A stretch of 64,000 nucleotides of DNA from Chryseobacterium indologenes (GCA_001013295.1 LAZY01000005.1:1-64000), one strand, 5' to 3'; positions 33,946 to 44,429 are shown, counted from the stretch's first letter. Program-made: numbers and translations. Notes: generated from the letters alone by a model not told the origin.

Positions 33946-35109
33946 ATGGTAATGGCAATAGGCTGGGAACTTATTTACATAAGCGGGATTTCAATATCCT
34001 TATTCCTTTTCATTATATTGATCAGTAAACAGCATAAAAGCATTGCTGACAGGATTCTCTGTAACTGGTTCTTTTTTGCCTTGGTTCACTTGCTATTTAT
34101 TGTAGGGTATGCATCCGGAACGATCTATAGAATACCTCTGCTATTGGGATGGGAGTTACCACTTCCTTTTCTCCATGGTCCTTTTCTCTATTTGTATATT
34201 TTATTTCTAAGTGGCCAGCAAAGCAACATAAGACCCTATTGGGCTCATTTTATTCCTGCTGTAGCTGTATCTATACTCCTTGCTTTTATACTTCCGGGAG
34301 TTCAGTTTAGTTCCTTATCCACCCAATCGTTCAAACCTTTATTTCAGGGTATGGTGGCTGCCATTATGATTTCAGGTGTTGCTTATGTGACAGGATCGCT
34401 CATTCTGTTACGCAGACATCGGCACAATATTGTGGGCCAGTTTTCCAATACAGACAAGATTACTCTTAACTGGATGCAATATCTTATCTCAGGAATGGGC
34501 TTCATCTGGATTGTCGTCATTTTTATACAATCGGTACAGGTTCTGTATGTTGCCGTTGCCTTATTTATTTTTTTCATAGGATATTTCGGTATTCGCCAAG
34601 TCGGTATTTTTTCTAATGCATTATCAGCCCATGAAGTGATTCATCCTATTGTACTTGAAACCGATATACCGCCAACAGCTACTGTTATTCCTGAAGCGAT
34701 TGATCCTATAAAATATGAAAAAACCAAGCTGGAAGACGCCAAAGCTTTTGAAATTCAGGCTGAACTTACCCTATTAATGAAGGAAAAAGAATGTTATAAA
34801 GATCCTGAGCTTACTTTAGGAGATCTTGCCAGGGTACTGAATATACAACCCGGCATCCTGTCTCAGGTCATTAACTCAAAAGAGGGAAAGAATTTTTATG
34901 ACTATATCAATACTTTGAGGGCTGAGGCTTTCAAACAATTACTTTTACAGCCCGAAAGCAGACAATACACCTTGTTGGCTCTTGCTTTTGAATGTGGATT
35001 CAATTCTAAAACAAGTTTTAACCGGAATTTTAAAAAAATTACCGGAATGTCTCCCAGCCAATATGCCAAAAAATTAAAGATTGATGCACCATCTGAAGAT
35101 GAACAATAA
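33946..35109 (+). CDS. 7TM sensor fused to AraC-type regulator
   Basis: The 387-residue protein has about seven transmembrane helices in its first 230 residues (from LIYISGISISLFLFIILIS to ALFIFFIGYFGIRQVG), a ~50-residue linker, and a C-terminal AraC DNA-binding domain (LGDLARVLNIQPGILSQVINSKEGKNFYDYINTLR, then LLALAFECGFNSKTSFNRNFKKITGMSPSQYAKKL). This membrane-AraC layout is typical of Bacteroidota. The neighbouring esterase/OMP pair is the likely target. An ATG two codons downstream is an alternative start. Confidence 0.85.
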   Translation: MVMAIGWELIYISGISISLFLFIILISKQHKSIADRILCNWFFFALVHLLFIVGYASGTIYRIPLLLGWELPLPFLHGPFLYLYILFLSGQQSNIRPYWAHFIPAVAVSILLAFILPGVQFSSLSTQSFKPLFQGMVAAIMISGVAYVTGSLILLRRHRHNIVGQFSNTDKITLNWMQYLISGMGFIWIVVIFIQSVQVLYVAVALFIFFIGYFGIRQVGIFSNALSAHEVIHPIVLETDIPPTATVIPEAIDPIKYEKTKLEDAKAFEIQAELTLLMKEKECYKDPELTLGDLARVLNIQPGILSQVINSKEGKNFYDYINTLRAEAFKQLLLQPESRQYTLLALAFECGFNSKTSFNRNFKKITGMSPSQYAKKLKIDAPSEDEQ

Positions 35110-35125
35110 TAGTTGATTTAGCGGA

Positions 35126-35836
35126 TCATACTCCTTCCTCAATATCACCTTCATTTTCTTCATACTTCTGCTTCTCCCGTTCAAAGCGTTCATATTCAGT
35201 AAAATCTTGCTTTATGTTTTTTCCTCCTTTATGGGGAAACTGAATATAATCTTCCGGAGGTTTTGATAATTTGCTCTCACATTCTTTTGAGCATAAGTTA
35301 GCCAGCAATGGCAATACATCAGTCCCCACCCATAATGAAATCCAAAGCTGATTGGTTTGTTCATAGGTCATACTTTTTCCGCAAACACTACAATCCACCG
35401 TATCTCCGAAATACCGGACCGGATTATCTTCTAACGACGGAAATGCCATCCTGTTTTTTTTATTTCCGTATAATGCTCTCGTACTCACTGTACTGCTTAT
35501 AAGCTTGCTGCATTTTGTGATTTCGTAAGGATACCAGTGCAGATCATATGAGGTATAGGGTATGAAATTTTCAAGTGCCTCCATTTCTCCAATCTGTGGC
35601 GGAAGCTGCCTGATCTTACTCCCATAGATCACTAGCTTTTTTACATTTTTCAGATTTGATATGGTTTCCGGTAAGGTATGAATCTGGGAAAACAGCTCAT
35701 ATCCTAATTCTTCTGCGGGGCAAAAATCCGTTCTGTTTTCTTCCTCCACTTTATCCACATAATCACAGAGTTTCTGCCAGGCTACAGAGCTTCTGTCCTG
35801 TACATCATTTTCGATTTTGGGTATTTTTTTATCCAT
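35126..35836 (-). CDS. Leucine-rich-repeat protein with a zinc-ribbon-like motif
   Basis: The 236-residue protein has about two LRR turns (ISNLKNVKKLVIYGSKIRQLPPQIGEMEAL, residues 60-90) followed by a probable zinc site: CSVCGK around 150 and LCSKEC near 188. A basic/acidic C-terminal tail ends in EEGV. There is no signal peptide. Function unknown; the mix suggests a cytosolic binding protein. Convergent with the 7TM-AraC gene, 16 bases apart. Confidence 0.6.
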   Translation of the reverse strand: MDKKIPKIENDVQDRSSVAWQKLCDYVDKVEEENRTDFCPAEELGYELFSQIHTLPETISNLKNVKKLVIYGSKIRQLPPQIGEMEALENFIPYTSYDLHWYPYEITKCSKLISSTVSTRALYGNKKNRMAFPSLEDNPVRYFGDTVDCSVCGKSMTYEQTNQLWISLWVGTDVLPLLANLCSKECESKLSKPPEDYIQFPHKGGKNIKQDFTEYERFEREKQKYEENEGDIEEGV

Positions 35837-35856
35837 GATTATTCCTCAGCCCCTGA

Positions 35857-36585
35857 TTATTTTATTTTTTTCCAGTCTCTGTCATACAATTTTTTCAGCT
35901 TATCTTTCAGCTCAGACCCGAACACTTCTTTCGGGGACTCAGCATGGTCTAAAATGATTTCAAAGGTTGAAATTTCATCCATATCATCAAATTCATTGTT
36001 TTTGTTGCTGTCCTTTGTCGCCGTCATCACTATCTTATTGGAAGCCTGAATATATTTCCAGGTATTCACTGCATAATTGGCCGGAGAGATCTGTCTCAGA
36101 TTTTTTCCGGATTTATCAGAAACAAACAGATAGGCAGGGTCTTTATCATTGAGTAATCGATCTTTGTTATAATCCTGGCTTCTCATCATATAAAAAATAT
36201 GATCTGTTTTTTTGGAAGAACTCACCCCTTCTTCCGCATTATAATTATAGTTATAGTCCAGGATCAGAACTTTATTCTCTGTAAGCAGGTGGTATTCGTT
36301 GGTATTTGAATTCAAAAATATAATGTTCCAAAATCCATTATCAGGCATTTTTTTATAGGAATAGTCTCTGTCTTCTGTAGGATTTTGTCCCATTTGGAGA
36401 GGAAACATCAGGATTCCGGTACTATCGATCTCAGTAAAAGCACTGGTTTGAATATTTAAATTTTCAATGATAGCAGGATCTGACTCGGTATTTGACGAGC
36501 TTTCAAAACTTTCAAAGCTTTCATTTTTCTTGCTGCAGGAAAATAGGAATAAAGTCAGGATTGAAAATAAGGCTATATTTTTCAT
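35857..36585 (-). CDS. Lipoprotein with EF-hand-like loops
   Basis: The protein (~242 residues from the ATG at 36585) has a lipoprotein signal (MKNIALFSILTLFLFSC). Two DxNxD-type loops are visible: DYNKDRLLNDKD and DSNKNNEFDDMDE, both close to calcium-binding EF-hand or dockerin loops. The central part (YHLLTENKVLILDYN, YLFVSDKSGKNLRQISP) reads like a beta-propeller or PD40-type protein. Function unknown. It is probably cotranscribed with the LRR gene, 20 bases apart. Confidence 0.65.
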   Translation of the reverse strand: MKNIALFSILTLFLFSCSKKNESFESFESSSNTESDPAIIENLNIQTSAFTEIDSTGILMFPLQMGQNPTEDRDYSYKKMPDNGFWNIIFLNSNTNEYHLLTENKVLILDYNYNYNAEEGVSSSKKTDHIFYMMRSQDYNKDRLLNDKDPAYLFVSDKSGKNLRQISPANYAVNTWKYIQASNKIVMTATKDSNKNNEFDDMDEISTFEIILDHAESPKEVFGSELKDKLKKLYDRDWKKIK

Positions 36586-36654
36586 GGAATGTTTTTTAAG
36601 CATAAATATAAATGATATTTTTGGAACCATTTCTTTTTCTTATGAGCTTACTAT

Positions 36655-37293
36655 TTATATTTTAAGCTTTAGGAAATTGAGTTTTTGAATAGTCTCCCAG
36701 GTAAACTGATAATCATTTTTTAATATAATGTCATCACCATATGGAATTAATGTACGGTATTGAAGAACTTTGCCAGAAACGTAACTTTTTCCATCTCTAA
36801 AATCAAAATCCTCTGTATCCTTTGAGTAGTTTTCTTGATAACAATAATGATTATGATCTGTTGCAAGAATAAAATAGCAAAGATCTACATCATTTTCTTT
36901 ATAGTTTTCAAGATTACTCAGATCTTTAAACACATCATAGCGATTATTAGGTTCTCTATGGTTTGCTTTCTTAAAAAATTTTAATTCTATAGCTGCACTT
37001 GTCTCGATTGTGCCACTTTTATACCTGATAAATAAATCAATTCTGGCATTCTTGCTTTTACTTTTAATCGTTTTATTATTCAATTTTTTGACTGTTTCAA
37101 ACTCAAGATGAAACTTATCTTCTAACTGAAATTCATATAAACTTCCAATTGTTTTCAGGATATGCCCAAATTCCAGCTGAAATGCAGCCTCATTCAAAGC
37201 CACCAAGCTTCCATTTCCTAATTTTTTTATTAAAATCTTATATGAAAAGTCAATAATCTCCTCGACTAATTTAATTTGAGTTTCTTTGTTCAC
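36655..37293 (-). CDS. Predicted PD-(D/E)xK nuclease-like protein
   Basis: The 212-residue protein has the nuclease core at NARIDLFIRY (Asp86) and SAAIELKFFKK (Glu103-Leu-Lys105), with an N-terminal helix carrying Glu41. This fits the PD-(D/E)xK fold of stand-alone nucleases of unknown target. Codon use and base content are more AT-rich than its neighbours, and it stands alone, both consistent with transfer. It could be a solitary restriction or anti-phage gene. Confidence 0.6.
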   Translation of the reverse strand: MNKETQIKLVEEIIDFSYKILIKKLGNGSLVALNEAAFQLEFGHILKTIGSLYEFQLEDKFHLEFETVKKLNNKTIKSKSKNARIDLFIRYKSGTIETSAAIELKFFKKANHREPNNRYDVFKDLSNLENYKENDVDLCYFILATDHNHYCYQENYSKDTEDFDFRDGKSYVSGKVLQYRTLIPYGDDIILKNDYQFTWETIQKLNFLKLKI

Positions 37294-37348
37294 CTCTATG
37301 TAGTTTTGTAAAGTCCTCTCAATTTATAGATTGTTTCCATTTGTCTTA

Positions 37349-38149
37349 TCACTTTGTCTTCAGATATATTCCTTCAATGGTAGCATTAAATCCAAATTGT
37401 CCGCTGCATGTTCCATTGGTATATTGAACCAAAGCGAATCCTTTATAGAACTTCACTTTAAATTCACAATCGTCTGTATCTGCTAATTTATAAGTAAAAT
37501 CGGTTGTTTTCAGACTGATGGTATCATCGTCTATCTGTGCAAGGTTTCTTGCCGGATCTCCGGTAACTGATGTAATTCCAAAAACGGCTTTGGAAGCTGG
37601 TAATTTTTTAATTTCCAAATCTCCCTGATACCCTGCTTCACTATACTGATAATGATAGTGTCCGAAGACATCGTCTAGCTTTGCTTCTGTTTCCATTGAA
37701 ACGATTGCAGTATCTTTTTTCACAAGATTCAATGTCAGCTCTTTTCTCGTTTTTGGTGAGAACCAGCTTCCTTTAAAAAGACCATCAGCCGGGCTTCCGG
37801 TAATAATTCCTGTTATATTTCCTGATTTTTCAAATTCGAGTATTCTGTAGCTATTATCATCTTCAATACTTCCTAAAAGCGTTATAGGCAATCTGTTTTT
37901 GGTATTCAGGTAGGTAATTTCACCCACAATGACATTGCCATCCAGCTGGTAATGGATAAACACAGGTACTTTCCCATTGAGAAATCCTTTCCAGGAAACT
38001 TCTTTCCCTTCCGGACGCTTTACTGTTGCTGAATCTTTTGTTTTTTCAGGAGCCACAGGACTGGAAACCTTAGTTTTTTGCTCAGGTTTGCTACAGGAAA
38101 TAATCGTTGATAACAGAATGTAAACTAAATATTGGTATTTGATTTTCAT
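37349..38149 (-). CDS. Lipoprotein of unknown function
   Basis: From the ATG at 38149 the product (~266 residues) has a lipoprotein signal (YLVYILLSTIISC) followed by a Pro/Thr/Lys-rich linker and a beta-rich domain with two Cys that may pair (DDCEFKVKFY and NGTCSGQFGF). No known family. Export to the membrane or cell surface is likely. Monocistronic. Confidence 0.6.
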   Translation of the reverse strand: MKIKYQYLVYILLSTIISCSKPEQKTKVSSPVAPEKTKDSATVKRPEGKEVSWKGFLNGKVPVFIHYQLDGNVIVGEITYLNTKNRLPITLLGSIEDDNSYRILEFEKSGNITGIITGSPADGLFKGSWFSPKTRKELTLNLVKKDTAIVSMETEAKLDDVFGHYHYQYSEAGYQGDLEIKKLPASKAVFGITSVTGDPARNLAQIDDDTISLKTTDFTYKLADTDDCEFKVKFYKGFALVQYTNGTCSGQFGFNATIEGIYLKTK

Positions 38150-38317
38150 GGTAGATCTATTGACGCTAATATACGGACTGAGTAACAATCTATAAAATTA
38201 TTTTTGTTTCAATATATTATCTGCCAGATATGAAAGTCTCCTGATACTCTCAATCATGAAGCTTTACTTCTTATATGGATTCAGAAATACATTTCCTGGA
38301 GCCGGATATTGGTGATA

Positions 38318-38770
38318 TTATGGTTCAACAAATTGCTCTGCTAGTTTACCAATCAGCCATGGTGCCGTATTATCTTCCTCTCCTTCATTCGTGTTATCTA
38401 CATGGGTAAAATCCCAGGTCCCGTCTAAAAAATCGGCAGCATGAACACTTTCATGAATTAATGTATTGACGGCTGTTTTTAAGTTATTGCTAAAACAGCG
38501 TGTATTAAGCTTTATCAAAGTGGCACTTACTGTTTTTGCGTTCACACAGGTTCTTGGCTTAAGTGGATTAAACCTCCAGTATGTTTCTATCTGGATTTCC
38601 TGATTGGCTTCTCTAAGAATATCTGAAATCTGAGCAGGAGTCAATTTTGTATTGTAAAACTGAGGGATTTTTTTTATTTCTTCAAAAAATTCGGAATTGC
38701 TCAGAATTTCATTTGCTTTATCAACAGCAATCTTAATATGGGGTTCATCTCCTTTAAAAATAAGTTTCAT
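38318..38770 (-). CDS. Protein with a zincin-like HExxH motif
   Basis: The 150-residue protein contains LIHESVHAADFLDG, with His106-Glu107-x-x-His110, the metzincin/gluzincin zinc signature. A third ligand could be His123 or an Asp near GTWDFTHVD. There is no signal peptide. The N-terminal half is helical (VDKANEILSNSEFFEEI). It could be a cytosolic metalloprotease or a structural relative. Monocistronic. Confidence 0.55.
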   Translation of the reverse strand: MKLIFKGDEPHIKIAVDKANEILSNSEFFEEIKKIPQFYNTKLTPAQISDILREANQEIQIETYWRFNPLKPRTCVNAKTVSATLIKLNTRCFSNNLKTAVNTLIHESVHAADFLDGTWDFTHVDNTNEGEEDNTAPWLIGKLAEQFVEP

Positions 38771-39015
38771 GGTTTTCGTTTTTTTGTTCCAGGCTACTGA
38801 ACGGTAAAAATATACAGGACACTAACCTGGAAAGTTTATAATATTTCCAGTTAAGCTGTAAAGTATGTAATTAATCCATCAATAACCAACAGTTTCCCAG
38901 ATAAGTATTCTTTAAAAAAGCAATTAAAAATTACAAAAAAATGCTCAATAAGCTATCATAAAAAACATTATTATTTCTCAGAATATTTTATCCGAAGTTA
39001 TTATAAATGATCTTG

Positions 39016-39046
39016 CCAGGAAATGGCACTTTTGTGTGATTCCTGG
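39016..39046. other. Hairpin in the 38771-39253 gap
   Basis: CCAGGAA and TTCCTGG form a perfect 7-bp stem, extended inward by CAC/GTG pairing around TTTT. It is followed by TTTATATTTTTT, so it may be a terminator reading rightward, though no gene precedes it. The remaining 480-base gap shows no gene that I can support. Confidence 0.4.
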
Positions 39047-39253
39047 TTTATATTTTTTGGAAGTCTGCCAGGAGTGATTCGGCCTATATTTCGTATTTGA
39101 AATTTAAGCTTCAGTTCAATCGTAATGTCCCGTGTTTTTTAAACAGATCTGATCTTATTCTTTTCAAATAAGATTCAACAATGTTCTCCTCTATCAGTAA
39201 AAGGATTTATTTAAAATTTAAATGCTTTGATCTTTAAAAACAGATATAATGAT

Positions 39254-39697
39254 CTATTCAATTTTATAAATATAATCATTACTGATCCACTTAGTTTTTT
39301 TAGTCAATTCTTTAACATTAAAGATCTTTCCATCAATTTCAACACTTTTAATCCTATACCTCCATCTTCCGTTATAGCTTTTATCAATCCTTGTTGTTGA
39401 ATTGGGCAGAATTTCTAAAATCACTGCAGAATCTCTCACTTCTATTTTTTCAAGGGATTTCGGATTTTTGAGTTTTTGAAAAGCCCGTGGAGACAATATT
39501 TTATTTTCATAATTGAACCCAAAGCTGTCAGGTTCATGATCAATTGCTTTTGAAACAGAGTAATTATAATTGATCTTAATTATTTTTTTTGTTGAGGTCA
39601 GGTTTTGAATATAGAAATCAGTCAAATAAGAACATGCTGAAAACAGCAGAACAAAAATAAAACTTAAAAATCCTATTGTTATTGATTTTACACTCAT
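39254..39697 (-). CDS. Small lipoprotein of unknown function
   Basis: The 147-residue product starts with a lipoprotein signal (GFLSFIFVLLFSAC, Cys near residue 22). The mature part is beta-rich with several Lys/Thr turns (SVEIDGKIFNVKELTKKTKW). No family is recognised. Monocistronic; the gap to the next gene upstream is largely occupied by decayed genes. Confidence 0.55.
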   Translation of the reverse strand: MSVKSITIGFLSFIFVLLFSACSYLTDFYIQNLTSTKKIIKINYNYSVSKAIDHEPDSFGFNYENKILSPRAFQKLKNPKSLEKIEVRDSAVILEILPNSTTRIDKSYNGRWRYRIKSVEIDGKIFNVKELTKKTKWISNDYIYKIE

Positions 39698-39755
39698 TGT
39701 ATTTTAGTTTAAGATGGTTTTTATAAATTAATCTAAGCCTACTCCACATGAAGGA

Positions 39756-39954
39756 TTATAGCATTTTAGCATTCAATATCTTTTCAACTTTATAGCAAGC
39801 TTCTTTATTGTTGACATTAATGTCAGTAACTTCAAATTCACCTATCCTTATGTCTATTGATAAGCCAATCGAATGAAGCATTATGCTGTGCTTGTTCACC
39901 AAGGACCGTTGCAACAATATCTGTGATCATTTTTTGTCTGTCTCCTACTGGCAT
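39756..39954 (-). pseudogene. Frameshifted gene remnant
   Basis: Starting at the ATG 39954 the minus strand encodes MPVGDRQKMITDIVATVLGE, continuing to FDWLINRHKDR then a stop (39838). A second frame, open through the same region to 39756, continues with LSIDIRIGEFEVTDINVNNK and ends KVEKILNAKML. The two pieces look like the start and end of one protein with an internal deletion and frame change. The first segment recalls a family of small hypothetical proteins found beside DUF6884 genes (from memory, low confidence). It lies 31 bases from the next decayed gene. Confidence 0.5.
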
Positions 39955-39985
39955 AAACTTTTAATTATTATTGATTCATTACATA

Positions 39986-40426
39986 TTAATTTTCCTTAAG
40001 AAATTTAAGTCTTTCTCCTATCCTTAATCCTTCCAAAGGACTCTCACAATGTAATATCTCTTTTATGATTGGTTTAATATATTCCTGTCCTGCCAAAACA
40101 ATGAATTCATCATTTTGCAAATCTGTTTCTTTGGAGAGTTATTCAATGATTTTCTTACCCCATTCTAATTTTTCCTTGGAGCTTAATATGATTTGCCCTG
40201 GTTTTCTTTTAGCTTTGGAAATATTACTTAAGGTTACATCATAAGGTTCAATTTCTTTGTCAATATCAAGCAAATAATGAAGTCCTGAAAGGATGAATAT
40301 TTTGTCAGGGTTCTGTTTCGTGACATATTCCCAACTCAACTTAAATAATGGACTGATGTATAAATACTTTGCCTTGGCTTTTACACTTCCTTGCTGAGAA
40401 GCACAACTGATCAATATTATTTTCAT
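39986..40426 (-). pseudogene. DUF6884-like gene with an in-frame stop
   Basis: The gene starts at 40426 (MKIILISCASQQGSVKAKAKYLYISPLF) and runs in one frame for 95 residues through PDKIFILSGLHYLLDIDKEIEPYDVTLS to KLEWGKKIIE, then a TAA (40139-40141). After it the same frame stays open for 50 more codons (LSKETDLQNDEFIVLAGQEY and beyond) to a stop at 39986. The total of ~146 codons matches the family's usual length, so the gene has been broken by a single nonsense change. The DUF6884 call is from the SCxxxK-like start and the FILSGLHYLL, PYDVTL pattern. Confidence 0.65.
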
Positions 40427-40444
40427 GGTCAGATATTATTATGA

Positions 40445-41089
40445 TTATTCCCCTGTTATTGTCTTCAAAGTAAACTTAGCCAATTCTGCATTAGCCCTCG
40501 TAACATCTGAGGAAAAAACAAGGTTTTCCAATATTTGTTTCGCCACTTCTTTTTTTTCTTCATTCAATATCAAAGCTTTATTGATCAACAAAATACCTTT
40601 CGTTTCAGCATCAGGATTCTTTGCAAGTCCTTTCTCAATAGCATCAAGTCTTGCGGTCTTATCATCCAGCAGATTAGACAATTCTTTCCATCCCGGAGCA
40701 AAGTCCGGGACTTTTTGGGTAATCATTTTAGCAATTTCAAGTTTTTTATTCTCATCTGTCTCCCATTCAATCTGCATATAGGCAGTATATAATCCTTTAG
40801 GAAATTTACCTCCTTTTTCTCCTTCCAATGAATATAAGGCAGTCTTCGCCGTAAAGAACCCCTTAGGTTCCAGTTCATCCGTTTTTTTATAGAACTTCAA
40901 AGCATTATCAAAATCTCCTTTCAATAGGTAAGTAAAAGCTAAATCATAAAAGGGATATGCCCAATTCGGCTGAATCTTTGTGGCTTCCTCAAGTTTTGCA
41001 ATGGACAGGTCATATTTGCCAGATTGTCCCAATTGTCTTGCTTCTTGATGTAGTTCTTGTGCTCTAGGATCAATATTTTGATTCTCCAT
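40445..41089 (-). CDS. TPR-repeat protein
   Basis: The 214-residue protein has at least three TPR units: AQELHQEARQLGQSGKYDLSIAKLEEATKIQP, WAYPFYDLAFTYLLKGDFDNALKFYKKTDELEP and a third near LLINKALILNEEKK. No signal peptide is seen, so a cytosolic protein-protein scaffold is likely. Partner unknown. It ends just inside the gap to the DUF6884-like remnant and is followed by the carB terminator upstream. Confidence 0.8.
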   Translation of the reverse strand: MENQNIDPRAQELHQEARQLGQSGKYDLSIAKLEEATKIQPNWAYPFYDLAFTYLLKGDFDNALKFYKKTDELEPKGFFTAKTALYSLEGEKGGKFPKGLYTAYMQIEWETDENKKLEIAKMITQKVPDFAPGWKELSNLLDDKTARLDAIEKGLAKNPDAETKGILLINKALILNEEKKEVAKQILENLVFSSDVTRANAELAKFTLKTITGE

Positions 41090-41199
41090 AATTTCATAGT
41101 TTAATTTGCCTGTAGTATTTTTCTTTTAAATGGTTATGTTTTATTTGCTACCCAATTTACAAATTTCATCAATTCAATTTATACATTTGTAGCATGAAA

Positions 41200-41225
41200 A
41201 ATCCCGCAAGAAAACTTGCGGGATT
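41200..41225. terminator. Terminator of the pyr operon (after carB)
   Basis: AATCCCGCAAG and CTTGCGGGATT pair perfectly over 11 bp around AAAA. It lies just after the carB stop, and its A-run on the left gives the minus-strand T-run. Confidence 0.85.
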
Positions 41226-41246
41226 CATATTATTTATGGATCGAAA

Positions 41247-44200
41247 TTACATCGTCTCCATTTTGAAGCTCATGCTTTCGATTACTTTTAAGATGGCTTC
41301 TACCGTATCCATTGAAGTTAAACAAGGAACACCGTTTTCCACACTCATTCGTCTGATCTGGAATCCGTCTCTTTCAGCCTGTTTACCTTTTGTAGTAGTA
41401 TTGACAACATATTGAACTTTTCCTTTCTGAATCAGATCGATCAGATTTACGTTTTCTTCTCCTATTTTGTATCCTATTTTGCAAGGGATTCCTTTTTCTT
41501 CGAAGAATTTCGCAGTTCCTTCTGTAGCCCAGATTCTGAATCCTACTTCATGGAATCTTGATGCCAATGCTGCCGCTTCTTCTTTATGCTTATCAGCTAC
41601 TGTGAATAAGATTGAACCATGCATCGGAACTTTTCTTCCTGCTGCCACAAGACCTTTGTAAAGTGCTTTTTCAAGGGTCGTATCTTTCCCCATCACCTCT
41701 CCTGTAGACTTCATTTCTGGGCCCAGGGAGATGTCAACTTTTGTCAGTTTTGAGAAAGAGAATACCGGTACTTTTACAAAGACCCCCTCTTTGTTTGGAA
41801 CCAATCCGTTTTCGTATCCTAAATCCTTCAGCTTTTGTCCAAGGATTGCTTTTGTCGCAAGGTTTGCCATCGGAACCTCCGTAATTTTGGATAAGAAAGG
41901 AACAGTTCTTGAAGAACGTGGGTTTACTTCGATTACATATACATTTCCTTCGAAAAGAACGTACTGGATATTCATCAATCCGATCACGTTCAATCCTTTT
42001 GCCAGTCTTTTCGTATAGTCTACTAAAGTATCAATTTCACTCTGAGAGATATTCTGTGGTGGATACACAGCGATAGAGTCTCCGGAGTGAACCCCTGCTC
42101 TTTCGATATGCTCCATAATTCCAGGAATAACTACTGTTTCCCCGTCGCAGATCGCATCTACTTCGATTTCTTTTCCTACCATATATTTGTCAACCAAAAC
42201 AGGGTGCTCAGGGCTTGCATCTACCGCATGCTCCATGTAGTGTGCTAATTCTGCTTCAGCGTATACAATTTCCATCGCTCTCCCTCCAAGAACGTAGCTT
42301 GGACGTACCAATACCGGATAACCGATTTCGTTGGCAATTTTTATGGCTTCTTCTTTTGAAGTGGAAGTTCTTCCTTTTGGTTGAGGTATTCCAAGTTCCT
42401 GAAGGGCTTTTTCGAATTTATCTCTGTTTTCAGCTCTGTCAAGATCTTCCAGAGAAGTTCCTAAGATCTGTACTCCGTGAGAGGCTAATTTATCTGCAAG
42501 GTTGATGGCAGTCTGTCCTCCGAACTGTACCACTACTCCTTTCGGCTTTTCAAGCTCGATGATGTTCATTACATCTTCTTCTGTAAGTGGCTCGAAGTAT
42601 AATTTGTCAGAGATAGAGAAGTCTGTAGAAACTGTTTCCGGGTTGTTGTTGATGATAATCGCTTCGTAACCCATTTCTTTGATCGCCCATACTGAGTGAA
42701 CGGTAGCATAGTCAAATTCTACTCCCTGTCCGATTCTGATAGGTCCTGAACCTAGTACGATGATCTTTTCTTTGTCTGAAACCACACTTTCGTTTTCTTC
42801 CTCGTAAGTTCCGTAGAAGTAAGGGGTTTCACTCTCAAATTCAGCCGCACAAGTGTCTACCATTTTGTACACCGGCATGATTCCGTTTTCTTTTCTGAAG
42901 TTGAACACTTCACGCTCTTTTACATCCCAAAGAACGGCGATATTGATGTCCGCGAAACCTAATCTCTTAGCTTCAATTAATGTTTCTTTATCAAATTTAT
43001 TTTCAGCGATTACTTTTTCGAAATCAACTAACTTTTTCAGTTTCCAGATGAAGAATTTGTCAATTTTACTCCATTCTACGATTTGCTCCCAATCGTATCC
43101 TCTTCTTAAAGCATCTCCAATGATGAACAATCTCTCGTCATCACATACTCTGATTCTTCTTTCGATTTCCTCAGCAGTAAGTGCTTCAGCCTGTTTTGTT
43201 TTAAGTCCTAAATGCTTGATTCCTGTTTCTAATGAACGGATTGCTTTCTGTAAAGACTCCTCAAGGTTTCTTCCGATTGCCATTACCTCACCGGTTGCTT
43301 TCATCTGAGTAGAAAGTCTTCTGTCTGCTGTTTCGAATTTATCGAATGGGAATCTTGGGAATTTCGTTACCACATAGTCCAGAGCAGGTTCAAAACATGC
43401 ATATGTCTTTCCTGTTACCGGGTTCATAATTTCATCAAGAGTTAATCCTACTGCAATTTTCGCAGCGATCTTAGCAATCGGATATCCTGTCGCCTTACTT
43501 GCTAAAGCTGATGAACGGGAAACTCTAGGGTTTACTTCGATGATATAGTAGTTGAATGAATGTGGGTCTAACGCTAACTGTACGTTACATCCACCTTCTA
43601 TTCCTAATGCTCTGATAATCTTTAAAGAAGCATTTCTCAATAGCTGATACTCTCTGTCTGAAAGGGTCTGAGAAGGTGCTACTACGATAGAATCTCCTGT
43701 GTGAACTCCTACCGGGTCAATATTTTCCATGTTACAAACCACAATAGCATTGTCGTTTGCATCACGCATTACTTCGTATTCGATTTCTTTGAAACCTGCA
43801 ATTGATTTTTCGATAAGACATTGAGTAACCGGGCTGTGTTTTAGTCCCAATTCTGCTATTTCTTTCAATTCAGCTTCTGTAGAGGCGATACCTCCTCCGG
43901 TACCTCCCATTGTAAAGGCAGGACGAACAATCACAGGGTATCCGATATTATCTGCAAAAGCAAGGGCTCCTTCTACAGTGTTTACGATGTCTGATTCAGG
44001 AACCGGCTCATTAAGCTCTCTCATCAATTCGCGGAAAAGGTCTCTGTCTTCTGCTCTGTTGATGGCAGAAAGCTTAGTTCCCAATACTTCCACTTTGCAC
44101 TCTTCAAGGATTCCTGATTTTTCCAATTCTACCGCCATATTCAGACCAGTCTGACCTCCAAGTGTTGGTAGCAATGCATCCGGACGTTCTTTTCTGATAA

Positions 44201-44429
44201 TGTGGCTTACAAACTGTAATGAAATCGGCTCGATATATACTTTATCAGCGATTTCCACATCGGTCATGATCGTAGCAGGGTTTGAGTTGATCAAAATTAC
44301 CTTGTAGCCTTCTTCTTTCAGAGACAGACAAGCCTGCGTTCCTGCGTAGTCGAATTCAGCTGCCTGACCAATGATGATAGGTCCTGAACCGATTACTAAA
44401 ATTGTTTTTATATCTGTACGTTTTGCCAT
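41247..44429 (-). CDS. carB: Carbamoyl-phosphate synthase large subunit
   Basis: The 1060-residue protein is the full two-ATP-grasp synthetase: each half has its own GSGPI(I/R)IGQ start (residues 13-20 and 557-564), ATP-grasp loop ([10 protein letters not shown] and the second-half GGRAMEIV), catalytic ENPRVSRSS- and [13 protein letters not shown] segments, and a C-terminal allosteric MGS-like domain ending KVIESMSF. It makes carbamoyl phosphate from bicarbonate, ammonia (from CarA) and two ATP. It is the last gene of the pyr operon but separated from carA by an inserted S23-type gene. Confidence 0.97.
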   Translation of the reverse strand: MAKRTDIKTILVIGSGPIIIGQAAEFDYAGTQACLSLKEEGYKVILINSNPATIMTDVEIADKVYIEPISLQFVSHIIRKERPDALLPTLGGQTGLNMAVELEKSGILEECKVEVLGTKLSAINRAEDRDLFRELMRELNEPVPESDIVNTVEGALAFADNIGYPVIVRPAFTMGGTGGGIASTEAELKEIAELGLKHSPVTQCLIEKSIAGFKEIEYEVMRDANDNAIVVCNMENIDPVGVHTGDSIVVAPSQTLSDREYQLLRNASLKIIRALGIEGGCNVQLALDPHSFNYYIIEVNPRVSRSSALASKATGYPIAKIAAKIAVGLTLDEIMNPVTGKTYACFEPALDYVVTKFPRFPFDKFETADRRLSTQMKATGEVMAIGRNLEESLQKAIRSLETGIKHLGLKTKQAEALTAEEIERRIRVCDDERLFIIGDALRRGYDWEQIVEWSKIDKFFIWKLKKLVDFEKVIAENKFDKETLIEAKRLGFADINIAVLWDVKEREVFNFRKENGIMPVYKMVDTCAAEFESETPYFYGTYEEENESVVSDKEKIIVLGSGPIRIGQGVEFDYATVHSVWAIKEMGYEAIIINNNPETVSTDFSISDKLYFEPLTEEDVMNIIELEKPKGVVVQFGGQTAINLADKLASHGVQILGTSLEDLDRAENRDKFEKALQELGIPQPKGRTSTSKEEAIKIANEIGYPVLVRPSYVLGGRAMEIVYAEAELAHYMEHAVDASPEHPVLVDKYMVGKEIEVDAICDGETVVIPGIMEHIERAGVHSGDSIAVYPPQNISQSEIDTLVDYTKRLAKGLNVIGLMNIQYVLFEGNVYVIEVNPRSSRTVPFLSKITEVPMANLATKAILGQKLKDLGYENGLVPNKEGVFVKVPVFSFSKLTKVDISLGPEMKSTGEVMGKDTTLEKALYKGLVAAGRKVPMHGSILFTVADKHKEEAAALASRFHEVGFRIWATEGTAKFFEEKGIPCKIGYKIGEENVNLIDLIQKGKVQYVVNTTTKGKQAERDGFQIRRMSVENGVPCLTSMDTVEAILKVIESMSFKMETM

